Below, piece by piece: positions 31,830 to 45,400 of a stretch of DNA of 64,000 nt. Positions within the stretch are counted from its first letter, which is position 1, and each line of letters begins with the position of its first letter. Origin of the DNA: Bugula neritina (lineage: Eukaryota > Bryozoa > Gymnolaemata > Cheilostomatida > Bugulidae). The notes under the pieces were generated by a model. The model searched no databases. It saw only the letters and a program-made list of their open reading frames with translations, and was not told the DNA's origin. The stretch covers positions 9,459,150-9,523,149 of the forward strand of contig OZ037772.1 of NCBI GenBank assembly GCA_964035545.1, read 5' to 3'. The position numbers and the translations under genes were made by a program.

Positions 31830-32119
31830 TTAGTAAGGTTTATATCTAAGGTTACAACGTTTAGTATGGATATCATAATGGGTCTTATTTAGTGTTCTGT
31901 AGTCACATATGCGGCAGACATGTACATTTTCATAAGAGTGAGTAGCCATGTGTGTTTTGATGAATTTTACAATTGGTGTCTCGAATCTACACTGAGGGCA
32001 TTTAAATTTGAAGGTTGTACGATCTGTAAACACAAAATAAAAAGAAAATTGAAATAGTTGATCTAGAAATTGCAAAATCATAATTCATTGTTTGAAAGCT
32101 GCTTGAAATAATTTGAATT

Positions 32120-32227
32120 TGCCCACCCACCTACCTATCCCACCTACCTATCCCACCCACCTATCCCACCTACCTATATCCCACCTACCTATCCCACCCC
32201 CCCCCACACACACACACACACACACAA
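32120..32227. repeat. CCCACCTACCTA and CA repeat in the copy D intron
   Basis: A CCCACCTACCTAT repeat passes into a C run and then CA repeat. It begins 97 nt before the finger-exon acceptor. Confidence 0.85.
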
Positions 32228-33281
32228 AGATATGCACGCAGATCCACACTTTTGCTTCACCAACCACACACAAAATACAAACACTCAAACTTATGCTATA
32301 GATATGATGAATCAGAGAGAAGTCTTTGTAAGTACAAAAATAGGCTTTAATAATCATACTATTTTAACTGTAATTTATTAGTCAAGAACAAATTATTAAC
32401 TGACCATAATATTGAGTAAAACCAGTGTATCTGATGGGTTCAGACCCTGAAGATGATGGAGTAGAACAAGTCGCATCTGCTTGTTCATTGGAAGTTTGAT
32501 CCTGCCTAGTAGAAGATGAGGTCATCGAATGAGTCGGTTCTGATGTAGAAAATCCAGGCAGAGTAGAGTGGCTTTGATTTACTGTAGAACTAGTTTTAAC
32601 GTTAGAAAACCAGACATTTTCTGCCTCTGTGATTCCTTGTATATTTCCTAAATAGATATTTTGACCATGAGTTAGTAAATTGTATGTCTGAAGATGTAGT
32701 AAGGGATGACTTTCATCTATAAATGGCAAATTCAATTGAAATGTTGGAAATTAAAAGTTTTCAGTCAACTGGTGTGTTTGCGGACTTAGTGGTTGCTCAA
32801 TTGGGCCAGATACTGGTGAAGCTCCGAGTATACGAGTATGCCATAATCACAGTGTCTTTAAATAACCCTGATTCAACTTTAATTTGATGTCATAAATAAA
32901 TATTTTGAACATTCATATTATAGATTTTTGTTTTTTTTTGTAAAACAATGATTTCAAAAATTTTAACTTTTTCAAATTTTAGCATTTTAGCTTGCTATAT
33001 ACATACTTCAAAACTAAAGTTCCTTATTTTAAATTAAGGACTAAATTCAAAATATATTTTAAACTCCATTTTGCAACAGTTTGAAGAGCTGATAAATTTA
33101 TCAAAACTGACTCCTCAATCAAGGATTGTAAACTATAGGCCTAAAATAAATGACAGTGTAAATTTAGAATTACTAACCAGCATCAGTTATCAGACTTTCT
33201 TGGTCAATGTTCAGTTCAACATTTCTAATTTCATCATCAGAATTATACTCTTGTCTTGCGCATCCTTTATCTAAAATGTAA

Positions 33282-33282
<1 letters not shown>

Positions 33283-33313
<31 letters not shown>
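33283..33313. repeat. (GATT)n microsatellite
   Basis: About seven tandem GATT units lie just upstream of the exon 2 acceptor of copy D. Copy B (40812-40832) has only two or three. Confidence 0.85.
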
Positions 33314-33640
33314 CATATCATAAGCATGACAACACGTTGCGAAATTCAATGTAAATACTGGCTATAATTTACAAGTAGGAATGAACAAATGTCTAAGAAT
33401 ATATTTTGGCTTTCTTTTTTAAAATGATAGATTTTGTTTACAATTATACCTGTACATTTTAAAAGCAATATGATCAATTTAAATATCATAACCTGGTAAT
33501 TGCTACAAGAAAATCAACCTTTACCATTGTACACCATTACAACTAAACTGTATCAATTACTACAGGAAAACATGTACTGTTTTATTATAAGAATTTACTA
33601 GAATAAAGTCACTCTACTTACTTGACATATCATCTGCCAT

Positions 33641-35032
33641 CTTAAGTACAACTCAACACTAAAAGTGAAATGTAACTGTATAGTCTTGCTATAAAACGGT
33701 CTTGTCTGCACTTTCCATACGAGGTTGTGAATCTTTTTTGTCTTTTATATACTATTTCAAGATGCAGTGAATATTTGCCAGACAGCAAGAAAGCTATTGT
33801 AAAAGCCCTCCATCTAGCCAGCTTTTATCAAACCAATTTATTCATACATGTGCTAAACCAAAAGGTAATTTTAACTGAATAGCGAAAAATATCATCATAT
33901 TTTACTAAAACTAAGTGACGATCTTATAGTGTTTAATATATTATATATGCACAGAATTTGAGATTCTAATTGGTTTACAGCAAATCTCAATAAAAAAGTA
34001 TTCACAACTTTAAAACAGGCATATAATTAGCTTTTAATGCAGAAACTGTGCTACTAAAAATGGTATTTATAGATAATGAAATCACATGTGGTTTGGAATG
34101 TCGAAGCCCCTGTAGCTTATTAAACTAAACGAATGGAATACATTGAATGTTTTCTGGATGGCAAATAAAACATGTTTAGAATATAAGCAGAGAATTTGCT
34201 GTCTGCAGTCAGTAAAGATGATGAAATAGAGTGAATCTCATCTCTCTGTTGATTGGATGCTAGATTTTGTTGACTGCCAAACCAAAATGAGTTGGTTGTT
34301 TGAAGAGTCTAGGCAGAGTAGAGTGACTCTGATTTACTCTAGAAATGCTTATATATAGTTTATTTACACAATTAATGCATGAAATGAAAATATTTCTAAT
34401 GGTTATTAAAAATCACTTTTGTATCAGGGGTTCTCATATGGATAGTGGCTATAAAGCAAAGTGAATATTGGACTATATTTATTCCAATCATGTTTCAGAG
34501 ACTTACCACAATTGTGTGTTCGTGAAAATAATAACAAAACACATACTTTGATACAATGTTTTCTTATTTATTGATATTGTATTAGGATAAAGATTTTAAC
34601 TAAGATTGCAACTTAAAAAAAATCTTGGACATTTTTATATAAATTGTATTAAATGATTATTTGCTGTTTCATGACAATTTAAACATGTTTAAAAACACAA
34701 GTTCCCTTAAAGATTTCACACTAAAGAGAAAATATTGTCAATAATCAGAAGGCTATGGACTCTATATTGGACATATTAAAACATCATTTTCAGACAACTA
34801 AAAGCGTTATAGGAACTTATAAAATAAAAGTAAAAACATGAATAAAGATTATAAGCTCAACACCACAGTAGAATTTTGAACCGATTCTATGCAACCTGAA
34901 ATGTACAACTACAACATCTTCAATTACTCATTGTATGTATGATTAGAGGAGATTAACTGAGTTTATTTGGTTCTTCTGACAGAATTTAAGATGTTTGTTC
35001 AGATATAAAGATTCCTCACTACAGTAGGTACA
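33641..35032. other. Spacer between copies D and C
   Basis: It holds the copy D TATA-like box (33742-33751) and a decayed exon (about 34170-34345). No other exon is supported. Confidence 0.5.
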
Positions 35033-37295
35033 TTAGTAAGGTTTATATCTATCGCTACAACGTTTAATATGGATATCATAATCGAACTTCTTTTTTGTCC
35101 TGTAGTCACATATGCTGCAGACATGTACATTTTCATAAGAGTGAGTAGCTATGTGTGTCTTGATGAATTTTACATTTGGTGTTTCAAATCTACACTGAGG
35201 GCATTTAAATTTGAAGGTTGTACGATCTGTATAAACACAAAATAAAAAGAAAATTGAAACAGTTGATGTAGAAATTGCAAAATCATAATTCATTGTTTGA
35301 AAGCAGTTTAAGATAATTCAAATTTACCCACCCACCCACCCACCCACACTTCTCCCCACATGCACACGCACACACACACACAAAGATATGCACACAATAA
35401 CTTCCAAAATTAGGCCGTAGCTGTATGTTTTTTTTTTGGATCAAACATAGAGTCTATAAGATCAGTAAAAATTTCTCATTCGCTGGCTTTCTTTTCAATC
35501 TTTTCAGTTTAGTTAGACCCACCCACCCACCCACCCACCTGCTCACCCACCCTTACTCTCACCTGCAAACGCACACACACAAAGATATGCACACAGATCC
35601 ACAAATTCGATTAACCAAACACACACAAAATACAAACACTCCAACTTATTCTGGAGATATAGTGAATCAGAGAAAAGTTTTTGTAAGTATAAAAATATGC
35701 TTTAATAATCATACTATTTCAACTGTAATTTATTAGTCAAGAACAAATCAATAACTGACCATAATGTTGAGTGAAGCCAGAGTATCTGATGGCTTCAGAT
35801 CGAGAAGATGATGGAGTAGAATGAGTCACATCTGCTTGTCCATTGGAAGTTTGATCCTGCCTAGTAGAAGATGAGGTCATCAAATGAGTCGGTTCTGTAG
35901 AGAATCCAGGCATAGTAGAGTGGCTTTGATATACTGTAGAAGTAGTTTTAATGTCAGAGAACCGGATATTTTCTGCCTCTGTGTTTCCTTGTATATTTCC
36001 TAAATAGATATCTTGGCCATGACTTAGTAAATTGTATGTCTGCAGATGTGGTAAGGAATGACTTTCATCTATCAATGGCAAATTTGATTGATATGATGGA
36101 AATTGAAAGTTTTCATTCAACTCGCACGTTTGTGGATTTAGTGGCTGCTCATTTTGGTCAGATACTGGCGATGCTCTGGGAACTTCCTCTAAAGAGGTTT
36201 CAATCAATTTGCCTCCATGCGTTGCTGAATCGCTAGTAATGTTAACACCTTGCATACCTCGAGTTCTGGCGCTGGTCTGTGATTCTGATGACTGCATGTT
36301 CTGTTCATAGTTTGGTGAATGTAATTTGGGTGAAATAAAACGACTCTGCTCAGACACCTCGGCATCAATGTCTTCATCAAGAATATCTTCTATGCTCTCT
36401 AGTTCTGTACTTGTTGGATGAATTGTTGCCTGGATCCCTTCAAAACCTGATGGTAGATGCAGGGTATCTGTAGCCATTGACATATCTGTTGGGAGTTGTG
36501 TGCTTTCTGAGCTCTCTTCATGTTGCTCCTCTATAGTTAGCACCGGTTCTACAACTTGCACAACTGAATTTAATGTGTCTTGAAAACTTATAGTTTGTGT
36601 AATACAACATGTGCACATACTTTTTACAATTATTACAAAGTTTCAACTTTAATTTAATAACATTAATACAGCCGTTAACATATTTATTTTTCCTTTTAAG
36701 AAAATATTTAAAAGCTTCAAACTTGTTTGAGTTTAGATTTTTAATAGCCTGCTGCAAACTATAAAAGACGTTTGCTAACTCCTTATTTGAAGTTAATAAC
36801 CAAATTTAAGATATTTTCGAATTTTATTTTGCAACAATTTAAAAAGTTGAGAGACTTATCAAAACTGACTAGTCAATAAAGGATTTTAAACTATAAAATG
36901 AATGACAGTGTAAATTTAGCATTACTAACCAGCATCAGTTATCACACTTTCTTGGTCAATGTAAGGTTCAACATTTCTAAGTCCATCATTAGAATCATGT
37001 TCCTGTCTTTCACACCCTTCATCTGAAATGTAAACTGTGTTTTGTAAGAATATTGTTTGTTTCGTAGGTTTTATACTAACACCTATCTTTGAAGTGCTAA
37101 AACTAAGCTATAACCAATTCAAACTCTAAAACCTGATATAGATGTTAGGGAGAAACTTCAACTTGGGCCAATGTATATCACTAAAATTGAAATTAATTAT
37201 TAATCATTACAGCAATATAATAATGGTACCATAGTTTTACAAAACTTTACTAAAATAAATTCATTCTACTTACTTGACATATTAATATCTGCCAT
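35033..37295 (-). CDS. Two-finger zinc-finger protein, copy C
   Basis: Four exons give about 370 residues: 37274-37295 (MADINMS, one codon longer than other copies), 36930-37022 (acidic, EGCERQEHDSND), 35760-36563 (disordered, LPTDMSMATDT) and 35033-35226 (finger pair, stop after RYKPY). The exon 3 acceptor is at 36563 or 36554; both keep the frame. Finger 1 is Cys2His2 and finger 2 ends H-x3-C. A TATA-like box on the minus strand is at 37401-37409, 106 nt before the ATG. Two CCCA/CA-rich tracts (35325-35392 and 35518-35582) lie in the intron before the finger exon. Confidence 0.77.
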
Positions 37296-39014
37296 CTCAA
37301 GTACAACTCAACACTGAAGGTAAAATGTAACTGCGAAGGCTTGCTGTAGCACAGCTTTGTCTGCACTTTGAATACAATATTTTAGATCCTCCTTTACGGC
37401 CTTTATATATAGCCTATTTAATATGTAATTATATACATTTTTGCCAAACAGCAAAAAAGCTATTTTAAGCCCATTGCATTATAACCAGCTTTTATTAAAC
37501 CATTTCATTCATACATGTGTAAAACTATAAGTGTTTTTAACTGAATAAATAAAAAATTTATGATATTTTACTAAAGTCAATAAGTAATGATCCTAGTGTT
37601 TAGTATATTATATAGCCTATGTAAAGAAATTGAGACTCTACTTTGTTAACAGCAATTCGCAATAAAAACTCTTCATAACTATAAAGGGGGCATATTAACT
37701 TTTTATGCAGAAACCATGCTTCTGAAAGTATTATTAAACAATGAAACTGTAGCCTAATTGTTTAGCTAGCCTGCTAATTGCAAGCCGGAGGTCTGTGGTT
37801 TGAATTTTGGTGGGGGCAATTATTTTACAAAAACTTTAGCAAGCAGTTGCTTAACACTCACAGTTATGATTTACATTTTAGATGCTCAGCGCCTGACCTA
37901 AAATCAATAAGTAAAGCCACTTCTACAGAAATTTAAAATATATAAAACTGTTAGATATATTTAAATTATTTTAAATTATTTTATTTTATTATACAAATTT
38001 AAACTCCAGTATATATAAACTGAACACACTGGAATACATTAATGTTTTCTAGTTGGCAAATATTAAAACTATAAGGTTTACAGAGTCCTAGAGTGTAAGC
38101 AAAGACATTGCTGGCTCCAGACAGTGAAGATGGTGAAATAGAGTGAATATTATGTGTCTGTTGATTGGATGTTAGACTCTGCTGAATAGAAGATGGAGTC
38201 TGTAAATGAGTTGGTTGTGTGAAGAGTCTAGGCACAGTAGAATAACTCCGATTTTGTCCAAAAGTATTCTGTCTGTTGACGACTTAAAGGGTTTCAGATC
38301 CTCTGTTAGTTGGCTTGTTGATTGAGTGTACTGACCACCAAATTGTAACTGCGTCATTAGAAGCTCTGTTTTGGAAATACTCTCCACAATTCATGTTTAG
38401 AAGTAAAATATGTTTTAATGATTATAGTCCTCTAAAACCACTTTTATATATCAGGTGTTCTCACATGGATATAGTAGCTAGACCCAAAGGTGTATTGGAT
38501 GAGTTTATCCTGATTATGTTACAAGGAGTGCGTTTGTGAAAATAATTACAAAACATATTATACTTTGATACAGTGTTTTCTTATTTAACTAATATTGCAA
38601 ATTAAAAAAACAAGTATTTAGCATGTACTGAATGACCATTTATTGTTTCCTGGCAATTCAGAGTTTCTAAAAGCACAAAATTTCAAAGAATTTCAGACTA
38701 AAGAAAATGCAAAAGATAAAATTTTAAGAATTGTAAGACTATGAATTCTATATTGAACATGTTAAAACATTGTTTTCAAAATACAAGAAGCTGTAGGAAA
38801 TTTTAAAATAAAAACACGAATAAAAGTTATAAGCTCAACACCACTGCAGAATTTTGTGTCGAATTCATGCAACTAGAAATGCACAATAACAATATCGTCA
38901 ATTACTCAAGGTATGTATATGACTAGCGGAGACTAACTGAGTAATCATTTGCTTCTTCTAACAGAATTTAAGATGCTTGTTCAGATAGAAAAATTACTCA
39001 CTACAGTAGTTACA
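37296..39014. other. Spacer between copies C and B with the best-preserved vestigial exon
   Basis: It holds the copy C TATA-like box (37401-37409), a tRNA-like relic (37743-37826) and a vestigial linker exon (37999-38400). Confidence 0.55.
37999..38400 (-). pseudogene. Vestigial J/F-type linker exon
   Basis: Frame fragments match the J/F linker: ESISKTELLMTQLQ resembles QSISKTALPTTQLD, and FTQPTHLQTPSS...SNQQT resembles FKQPTRLQIQSS...SNQRR. A frameshift and stops separate the halves. No acidic exon or fingers remain nearby, so it is a decayed J/F-like gene. Confidence 0.6.
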
Positions 39015-41136
39015 TTAGTAAGGTTTATATCTAACTTTACAACTTTTAACGTGGCGCTCAAAATCGCACTTTCTTATAATTGTTCTGTAGTCACATTTAC
39101 TGCAGACATATACATTTTTATCAGAGTGAGAAGCTATGTGTGTCTTGATGAAAATTAAGTTTGGTGTCTCAAATCTACACTGAGGGCATTTAAGTTTGAG
39201 GGTTTTGTTATCTGTAAACACAAAATAAAAATAAAATTGAAACATTTGATATAGAAATTGCAAAATCATAGTTTATTGTTTGTAAGCTGTTTAGGGTATT
39301 TTAAGTTTACCCACACACCACACATGGCGCAAACAGAAACACACACACAGAAACACACACACAGAAACACACACAGACACACACAAACACACACACAAAC
39401 ACACACACACAGACGCACAAATCTAGAGAGATCTACACGGATCCACACAGATACAAACGGATCCACATGGATCCACACAAATTCACACTTTAACACTTAA
39501 CCAAATATGCACATAGTAAAAACACTCAAACTTACACAAAAGATATGGTGAATTACAGAAAAAAATTTACAAATATAAAAGTACATTTTAATAATTATAT
39601 TATTTCAACTGGAATTTATTGGTAAAGAAAAAATTGATACCTTACCATTATGTCGAGTAAAAGCAGAAGAATTAGTGGCTTCAGATCGTGAAGATGATGG
39701 AGTAGAACAAGTCGCATCTGCTTGTCCATTGAAAGTTTGATCCTGCCGAGTAGAAGATGAGGTCTGTGAATTAGTTGGTTCTGTAGAGAATTCAGGTATA
39801 GTAGAGTGGCTTTGATTTGCTGTAGAAGTATCACTGCCACAAAACTGGACATTCAGCTCTTGTGTCTGTAAATTAGGTTGCTGCTCAATTGGGCCAGATA
39901 CTGGTGAAGCTCCGAAAACTTTCTTTAAAGAGGTTTCAGTCGATAGGCCTCCATGTGTTGTAGTATCGTTGGCAATGTAAACACTTTGCATATCTGCAAT
40001 TCTCGCGCTGGTCTGTAGATCTGATGATTGATTACTCTGTTTATAGTTTTGTGAATGTAACTCGGGTAAAATAAAACGACTTAATTCAGACACTTCGGCA
40101 TCAATGTCTTTATCAAGAAGATCTTCTATGCCCTCGAGTTCTGTACTTGTTGGATGAATTGTTGCCTGGATCTCTTCAACACCTGATGGTAGATGCAGAG
40201 TATCTGGTGCCATTGACGTATCTGTTGGGAGTTGTGTGGTTCCTGAACTCTCTGCATATTGCTCCTCTAGAGTTAGCTCTGGTTCTACAACTTCTACAAA
40301 AGCATTTAATGTGTCGCTAACTCATATATAGTGTAATATAATGTGCATTGCCGTTCCTTATAAATTTATCACAGTGCTTTTAAAGAACCCTGATTCAACT
40401 TTAATTTGATGTCATCAATACAGATTTTAAACATTCGCATTATATATTTTTGTTTTTTTTTTTGTAAAACAATGATTTTAAAAGTTTTAACTTTTTCAAA
40501 TTTTAACATTTTAGCTCAAAAAAAAACTTCAATAGGTGTCTTTTTTCAACTAAATCTTTATTCTGAATTAAGGGCTAAATTTAAATATATTTTGAATTCC
40601 ATTTTGCAACAGTTTGAAGAGCTGATAAATTTATTAAAACTGACTCCTCAATCAAGGATTGTGAACTATAAACTAAATGACTGTGTAAATTTAGCATTAA
40701 ACTAACCAGCATCAGCTATCAGACTTTCTTGGTCAGTGTTCAGTTCAACATTTCTTATTTCATCATCAGAATCATATTCTTGTCTTGCGCATTTTTGATC
40801 TAAAATGTAAACTAATTGATTGATTTATTGAATATCACAAACATGGCAACATGTTGCAAAATTCAATGTAAATACTAGCTACAATTTACAAATAGAAATG
40901 AACAAATGTCTAAGAATTTTTTTTGGCTTTCTTTTTTAGAATGTTAGATTTTGTTTACAATTATACATGTACCTTTTAAAAGCAATATAATCAATTTGCT
41001 ATAATAAAATCAACCTTTACGATTGTACACCATTAGAACTAAACTGTATCAATTCCTACTGCAAAACATGTGCTACTTTATTATAAAAATTTACTAGAAT
41101 AAAGTCACTCTACTTACTTGACATATCATCTGCCAT
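39015..41136 (-). CDS. Two-finger zinc-finger protein, copy B
   Basis: Four exons give about 318 residues: 41118-41136 (MADDMS), 40707-40799 (acidic, QKCARQEYDSDD), 39646-40293 (disordered, [11 protein letters not shown]; shorter than in its relatives) and 39015-39211 (finger pair, stop after RYKPY). Finger 1 starts LKCPQC and is Cys2His2. Finger 2 carries an extra residue (YRTIIRKCDF) and ends H-x3-C. A TATA-like box is at 41238-41247, 102 nt before the ATG. A CA-rich tract (39309-39417) lies about 98 nt before the finger exon in the sense direction. Confidence 0.77.
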
Positions 41137-42454
41137 CTTAATTACAACTCAACACTAAAAGTGAAATGTAACCGTATAGTCTTCCTGTAACACAGTTTTG
41201 TCTGCACTTTCCATATAAGATTGTAAATCTTCTTTGTCTTTTATATACTATTTCAAGATGCAGTGAATATCTGCCAGACAGCAAGAAAGCTACTGTAAAA
41301 GCCATCCATCTAGCCAGCTTTTATCAAACCAATATATTCATACAAGTGCTAAACCAAAAGTTAATTTCAACTAAATAGCTAAAGCTTTCATCATATTTTA
41401 CTAAAACTAATATATGATCTATGTGCATATTATATATGCACAGAATTTGAGATTCTAATTTGTTTACAGCAATTCTCAATAAACAACTCTTCACAACTTT
41501 AAAACAGACATGTTAGCCTTTATGCAGAAACTGTGCTTCTAATAATAGTATTAGATAATGAAAATGTTGTTTGGAATCCCGAAGCCCCTGTAGCCTAATG
41601 AACTGAACAAATTGGAATACATTAAAAGTTTTCTGGATGACAAATATAACATGTTTAGAATATAAGCAGAGATATTGCTGGCTGCAGACAGTGAATATGA
41701 TGAAATGGAGTTATGTGAATAGTCTAGGCAGTTTATAGTGACGCTGATGTACTCTAAAGTGGCTTATATATACTTTATTTACACAATTCATATTTATGGG
41801 AGTAAAATATTTCTAATGGTTATTATAGCCCTGTAAAAAGCACCTGTATACCAATTGTTCTCACATGGATGCTGACTAAACTCAAGGGAGTATTAGACGT
41901 GATTATCCTAGTAATGTTTTAGAGACTTACCATAAATGTGTTCTGAGAATAATTACTGAACATACATTTTGATACTGTGATTTTTAATTATTGACATTGT
42001 AGTAAGAAAAAATTTAAAATTATACTGTAACTTGTTAAAAGCAAGTATTTGCATTTAACTTGTATAATACACTGAATGATCATTTATTGCTTCCTGGCAA
42101 ATTAGACTGTTTAAAAACAAAAGATTTCTTAAAAATTGCACACCAAAGAGAAAATATTTTCAGTAATCACCAGACTATGAACTCTATATTGGACATGTTA
42201 AAACATCATGTCAGACAATTAAAAGCGTTAGGAACTTATAAAATAAAAGTAAAAACATGAATAAAAATTATAAGCGCAACACCACTGTAGAATGTTGTGT
42301 CAAGTCTATGCAACCTGAAATGTACAACTACAACATCTTCAATTACTCAACGTATATGTATGATTAGCAGAGATTAGCTGAGTTCATTTGCTTTTTCTGA
42401 AGGAATTTTTAGATGCTTGTTCAGATATAAATATTCTTCACTACAGTAAATACA
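41137..42454. other. Spacer between copies B and A
   Basis: It contains the copy B TATA-like box (41238-41247) and a decayed exon (about 41645-41760). Positions 41640-42110 are a near copy of 19650-20120. Confidence 0.5.
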
Positions 42455-45400
42455 TTAGTAAGGTTTATATCTAGCGTTACAACTTTTAGCATGACGCTCG
42501 AAATCACACTTCCTTCTTGTTCTGTATTCACATTTACTGCAGACATGTACATTTTCATAAGAGTGAGTAGCTATATGTGTCTTGAGGTCACGTTTATTTG
42601 GTGTTTCAAATCCACACTGAAGGCATTTCAACTTGTAGGTTGTATCATCTGTAATAAAATAAAAAGAAAATTGAAACAGTTGATCTAGAAATTGCAAAAT
42701 TATAATTCAGTGTAAGCTGTTTATGATAATTTAAATTTACCTACCCACCTACCCGCCCACCTACCTACCCACCCACTCACCCACTTACCCACACACACAC
42801 ACAAACACGCACACGCACACGCGCGCACACACACACACACACACGCACACGCACACGCACACACACACACACACACGCACACACGCGCACACGCACACAC
42901 GCACACACGCGCACACGCACACACGCACACATGCACACATGCACACACAAAGATATGCACGCAGATCCACACTTTTGCTTCACCAAACACACACAAAGCA
43001 TAAACATTCAAACTTATGCTGAAGATATGGTGAATCGGGGAAGTTTTTTGTAAGTAGAAAAGTTGGTTATAATAATTATGCTTCTTCAATTGTAATTTAT
43101 TAGTTAAGAATAAATTGATGACTTACCATTAAGTATAGTAAAAGCAGAAGAATCGATGGCTTCAGACCCTGAAGATGATGGAGTAGAACAAGTCGCATCT
43201 GCTTGTTCATTAGATGTTTGATCCTGCCTAGTAGAAGATGAGGTCTGTGAATAAGTCGGTTCTGTAAAAAATCCAGGCATAGTAGAGTGGCTTTGATTTA
43301 CTGTAGAAGTGTATTCATTGCCATAAAACTGGAAATTATCTGTTTGTCTGTCTGTCCGGGAGTTTGGTGGATGAATATTCTGGGTATAAGTTGGTAGATT
43401 GAATGTCTGTAGACTTTGAAAGGAATAGTTCTGGTGCATGTTTGGTAAATTCAATTGAAATGGTACCATAAATATATCAGGTGAAAACAAATTACTAAAG
43501 TTTCTTGAAAAGGCATTGTTCCTTACAACAGATTGAAAGTTTTCATTTAATGAAAGTGTAGAAGAAGGAATCTGTGGATGAGTTAGTTGTGTTGAGATTT
43601 CAGGCAGAGTAGAAGGACCCTGATTTACAGCAGAAGTATTTTCCCTGTGAGTAAGTCGAACATATTCTGCTTCTGTGCTTCCTTGTAAGTTTGCTAAATG
43701 GGTATTTTGGTCATGAGTTGGTAAATTGTATGTCTGTAGATATGGTAGAGGGTAGCTTTGGTCTATAACAGATGAAATCACTTGATATGACGGAAATTGA
43801 AAGTTCTCATTCAGCTCTTGTGTTTGTGGATTTAGTTGCTGCTCAATTGGATCAGATACTGGTGAAGCTCCGAGAACTTCCTCAAAAGAAGTTTCAGTCA
43901 ATTGGCCTCCATATGTTGCTGAATCACTAGCAATTTCAACACTTTGCACATCTCGGGTTCCTGCGCTGGTTTGTGAATCTGATGATTGAAGACCCTGTTC
44001 ATAGTTTGGTGAATGTAATTCAGGCCAAATAAGACGACTCAATTCAGACACTTCGGCATCAATGTCTTCATCAAGAAGATCTTCTATGCTCTCTAGTTCT
44101 GTACCTGTTGGATAAATTGTTGCCTGGATCTCTTCAAAGCCTGATGGTAGATGCAGAGTATCTGGTGCCATTGACGTATCTGTTGGGAGTTGTGTTGTTC
44201 CTGAACTCTCTGCATATTGCTCTTCTAAAGTTAGCCCTGATTCTACAACTTCTACAAAAACATTTATTGTGTCTCTAACTCATATGGTTTGTGTAATACA
44301 ATTTGCATGCACTTCTCCTTTTGGAATCATCACAAAGTTTTTACAAAGCAAGCTTTTTGAGCTGTAATTTGATGTCACCAATACATATTTTAACAACATG
44401 TGTATTTCCTCTTTTAAAAAAATATTTTATTCCTTTAATTTTCTTTAGATTTTAAAATTTTAACTTGCTACAAACTTCAAACTGTGTTGTTTTCAAACTA
44501 ATTATTCTCAATTATGACCAATTTTAAAAAAGAATCTAAACTTTATCTTGCAACAATTTGAGAAGCTGAGTACTCACAAAAACTGACTATCCAATTAGGT
44601 ATTGTAAACTATAAAATAAGTGAAAGTGTACTCAGTATCACCAAGAGAGCAGCTGTGGTCTAGGGGTTAAAAAGTTTGCTTTGTGAACAAGAAGTAGTGG
44701 GTTCAAACCTTGACAAAGGTCATTGGTGATGTTAGGAAGAACATCAAATCACAATTGCTCCTATGCCTCACTTAAAAAAGTCCTTAGCCTGCTTTCACAA
44801 AAGGGGTTTCTCATAAGGATAGCGGCTATAAACCTGGCTATAAACCTGCGTAAAAATTTTCATTTGGTATTACTAACCAGCATCATTTATCAAACTTCCT
44901 GTGTCGGTGATTAGCTCAACATTTCCGAGATCTTCGTTAGAATGATATTCATCCGTTGTCCATTCTTGATCTGAAATGTAAACTATTCCATGGTAACCGC
45001 TTAGATGCTTTTATAAGAACATTATGTACATTCTATATACTGACCAGGATTGGGTTAATTGTAATTGGTTGTATTTAATTACATTTTTTTCAAGCAATTT
45101 TATGCAATTCGTAATTCATGCACAAAAACGTAATTGTGATTAAAATTACATATCTAATGTAATTGATTTTCACAATTACTTTATAATTACATTTCAATTA
45201 CTTCAAACTTTGAAATCTTGAAAATATCATACTTGTTCTACCATGTCTACTGTTAAATAACAAGTACAGTTTAAGTTGATGTATTATTGTATCACTGTTG
45301 AGAACAAAGGAGTTCTCCATTGTTAAAATCGCCCTAATGGTTAAACCCTAGATGTGAGATTGCATAACTTCTATTTATCTATTGTGAGAAAAAGCAATTG

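Larger units (their letters stand above)
21300..32750. repeat. Segmental duplication, right copy (G-F-E-D block)
   Basis: It matches 3800-18500. Sample comparison: 6965-7264 against 24425-24724 differs at about 7 positions. It lacks the transposon. Confidence 0.8.
31830..33640 (-). pseudogene. Zinc-finger cluster copy D, disrupted middle exon
   Basis: Exon 1 (33622-33640, MADDMS), exon 2 (33178-33270, KGCARQEYNSDD) and the finger exon (31830-32023, two fingers, stop after RYKPY) look intact. The middle exon is broken. Only its 3' half remains (32405 to about 32828). The 5' half, with its acceptor and PTDMS motif, is replaced by intron-like sequence matching copy B near 40370, so about 460 bp appears lost relative to B. 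A CAA to TAA change gives an in-frame stop at 32751-32753. A transcript skipping the middle exon would still be in frame, because exon 2 and the finger exon are both phase 1, so a short finger-only protein is possible. A TATA-like box survives at 33742-33751. Confidence 0.68.

Noticed and set aside
42721-43089. Open frames rich in Cys and Val over the copy A intron repeat
   Set aside because: Same artefact of a CA/CG repeat; the tract lies inside an intron.
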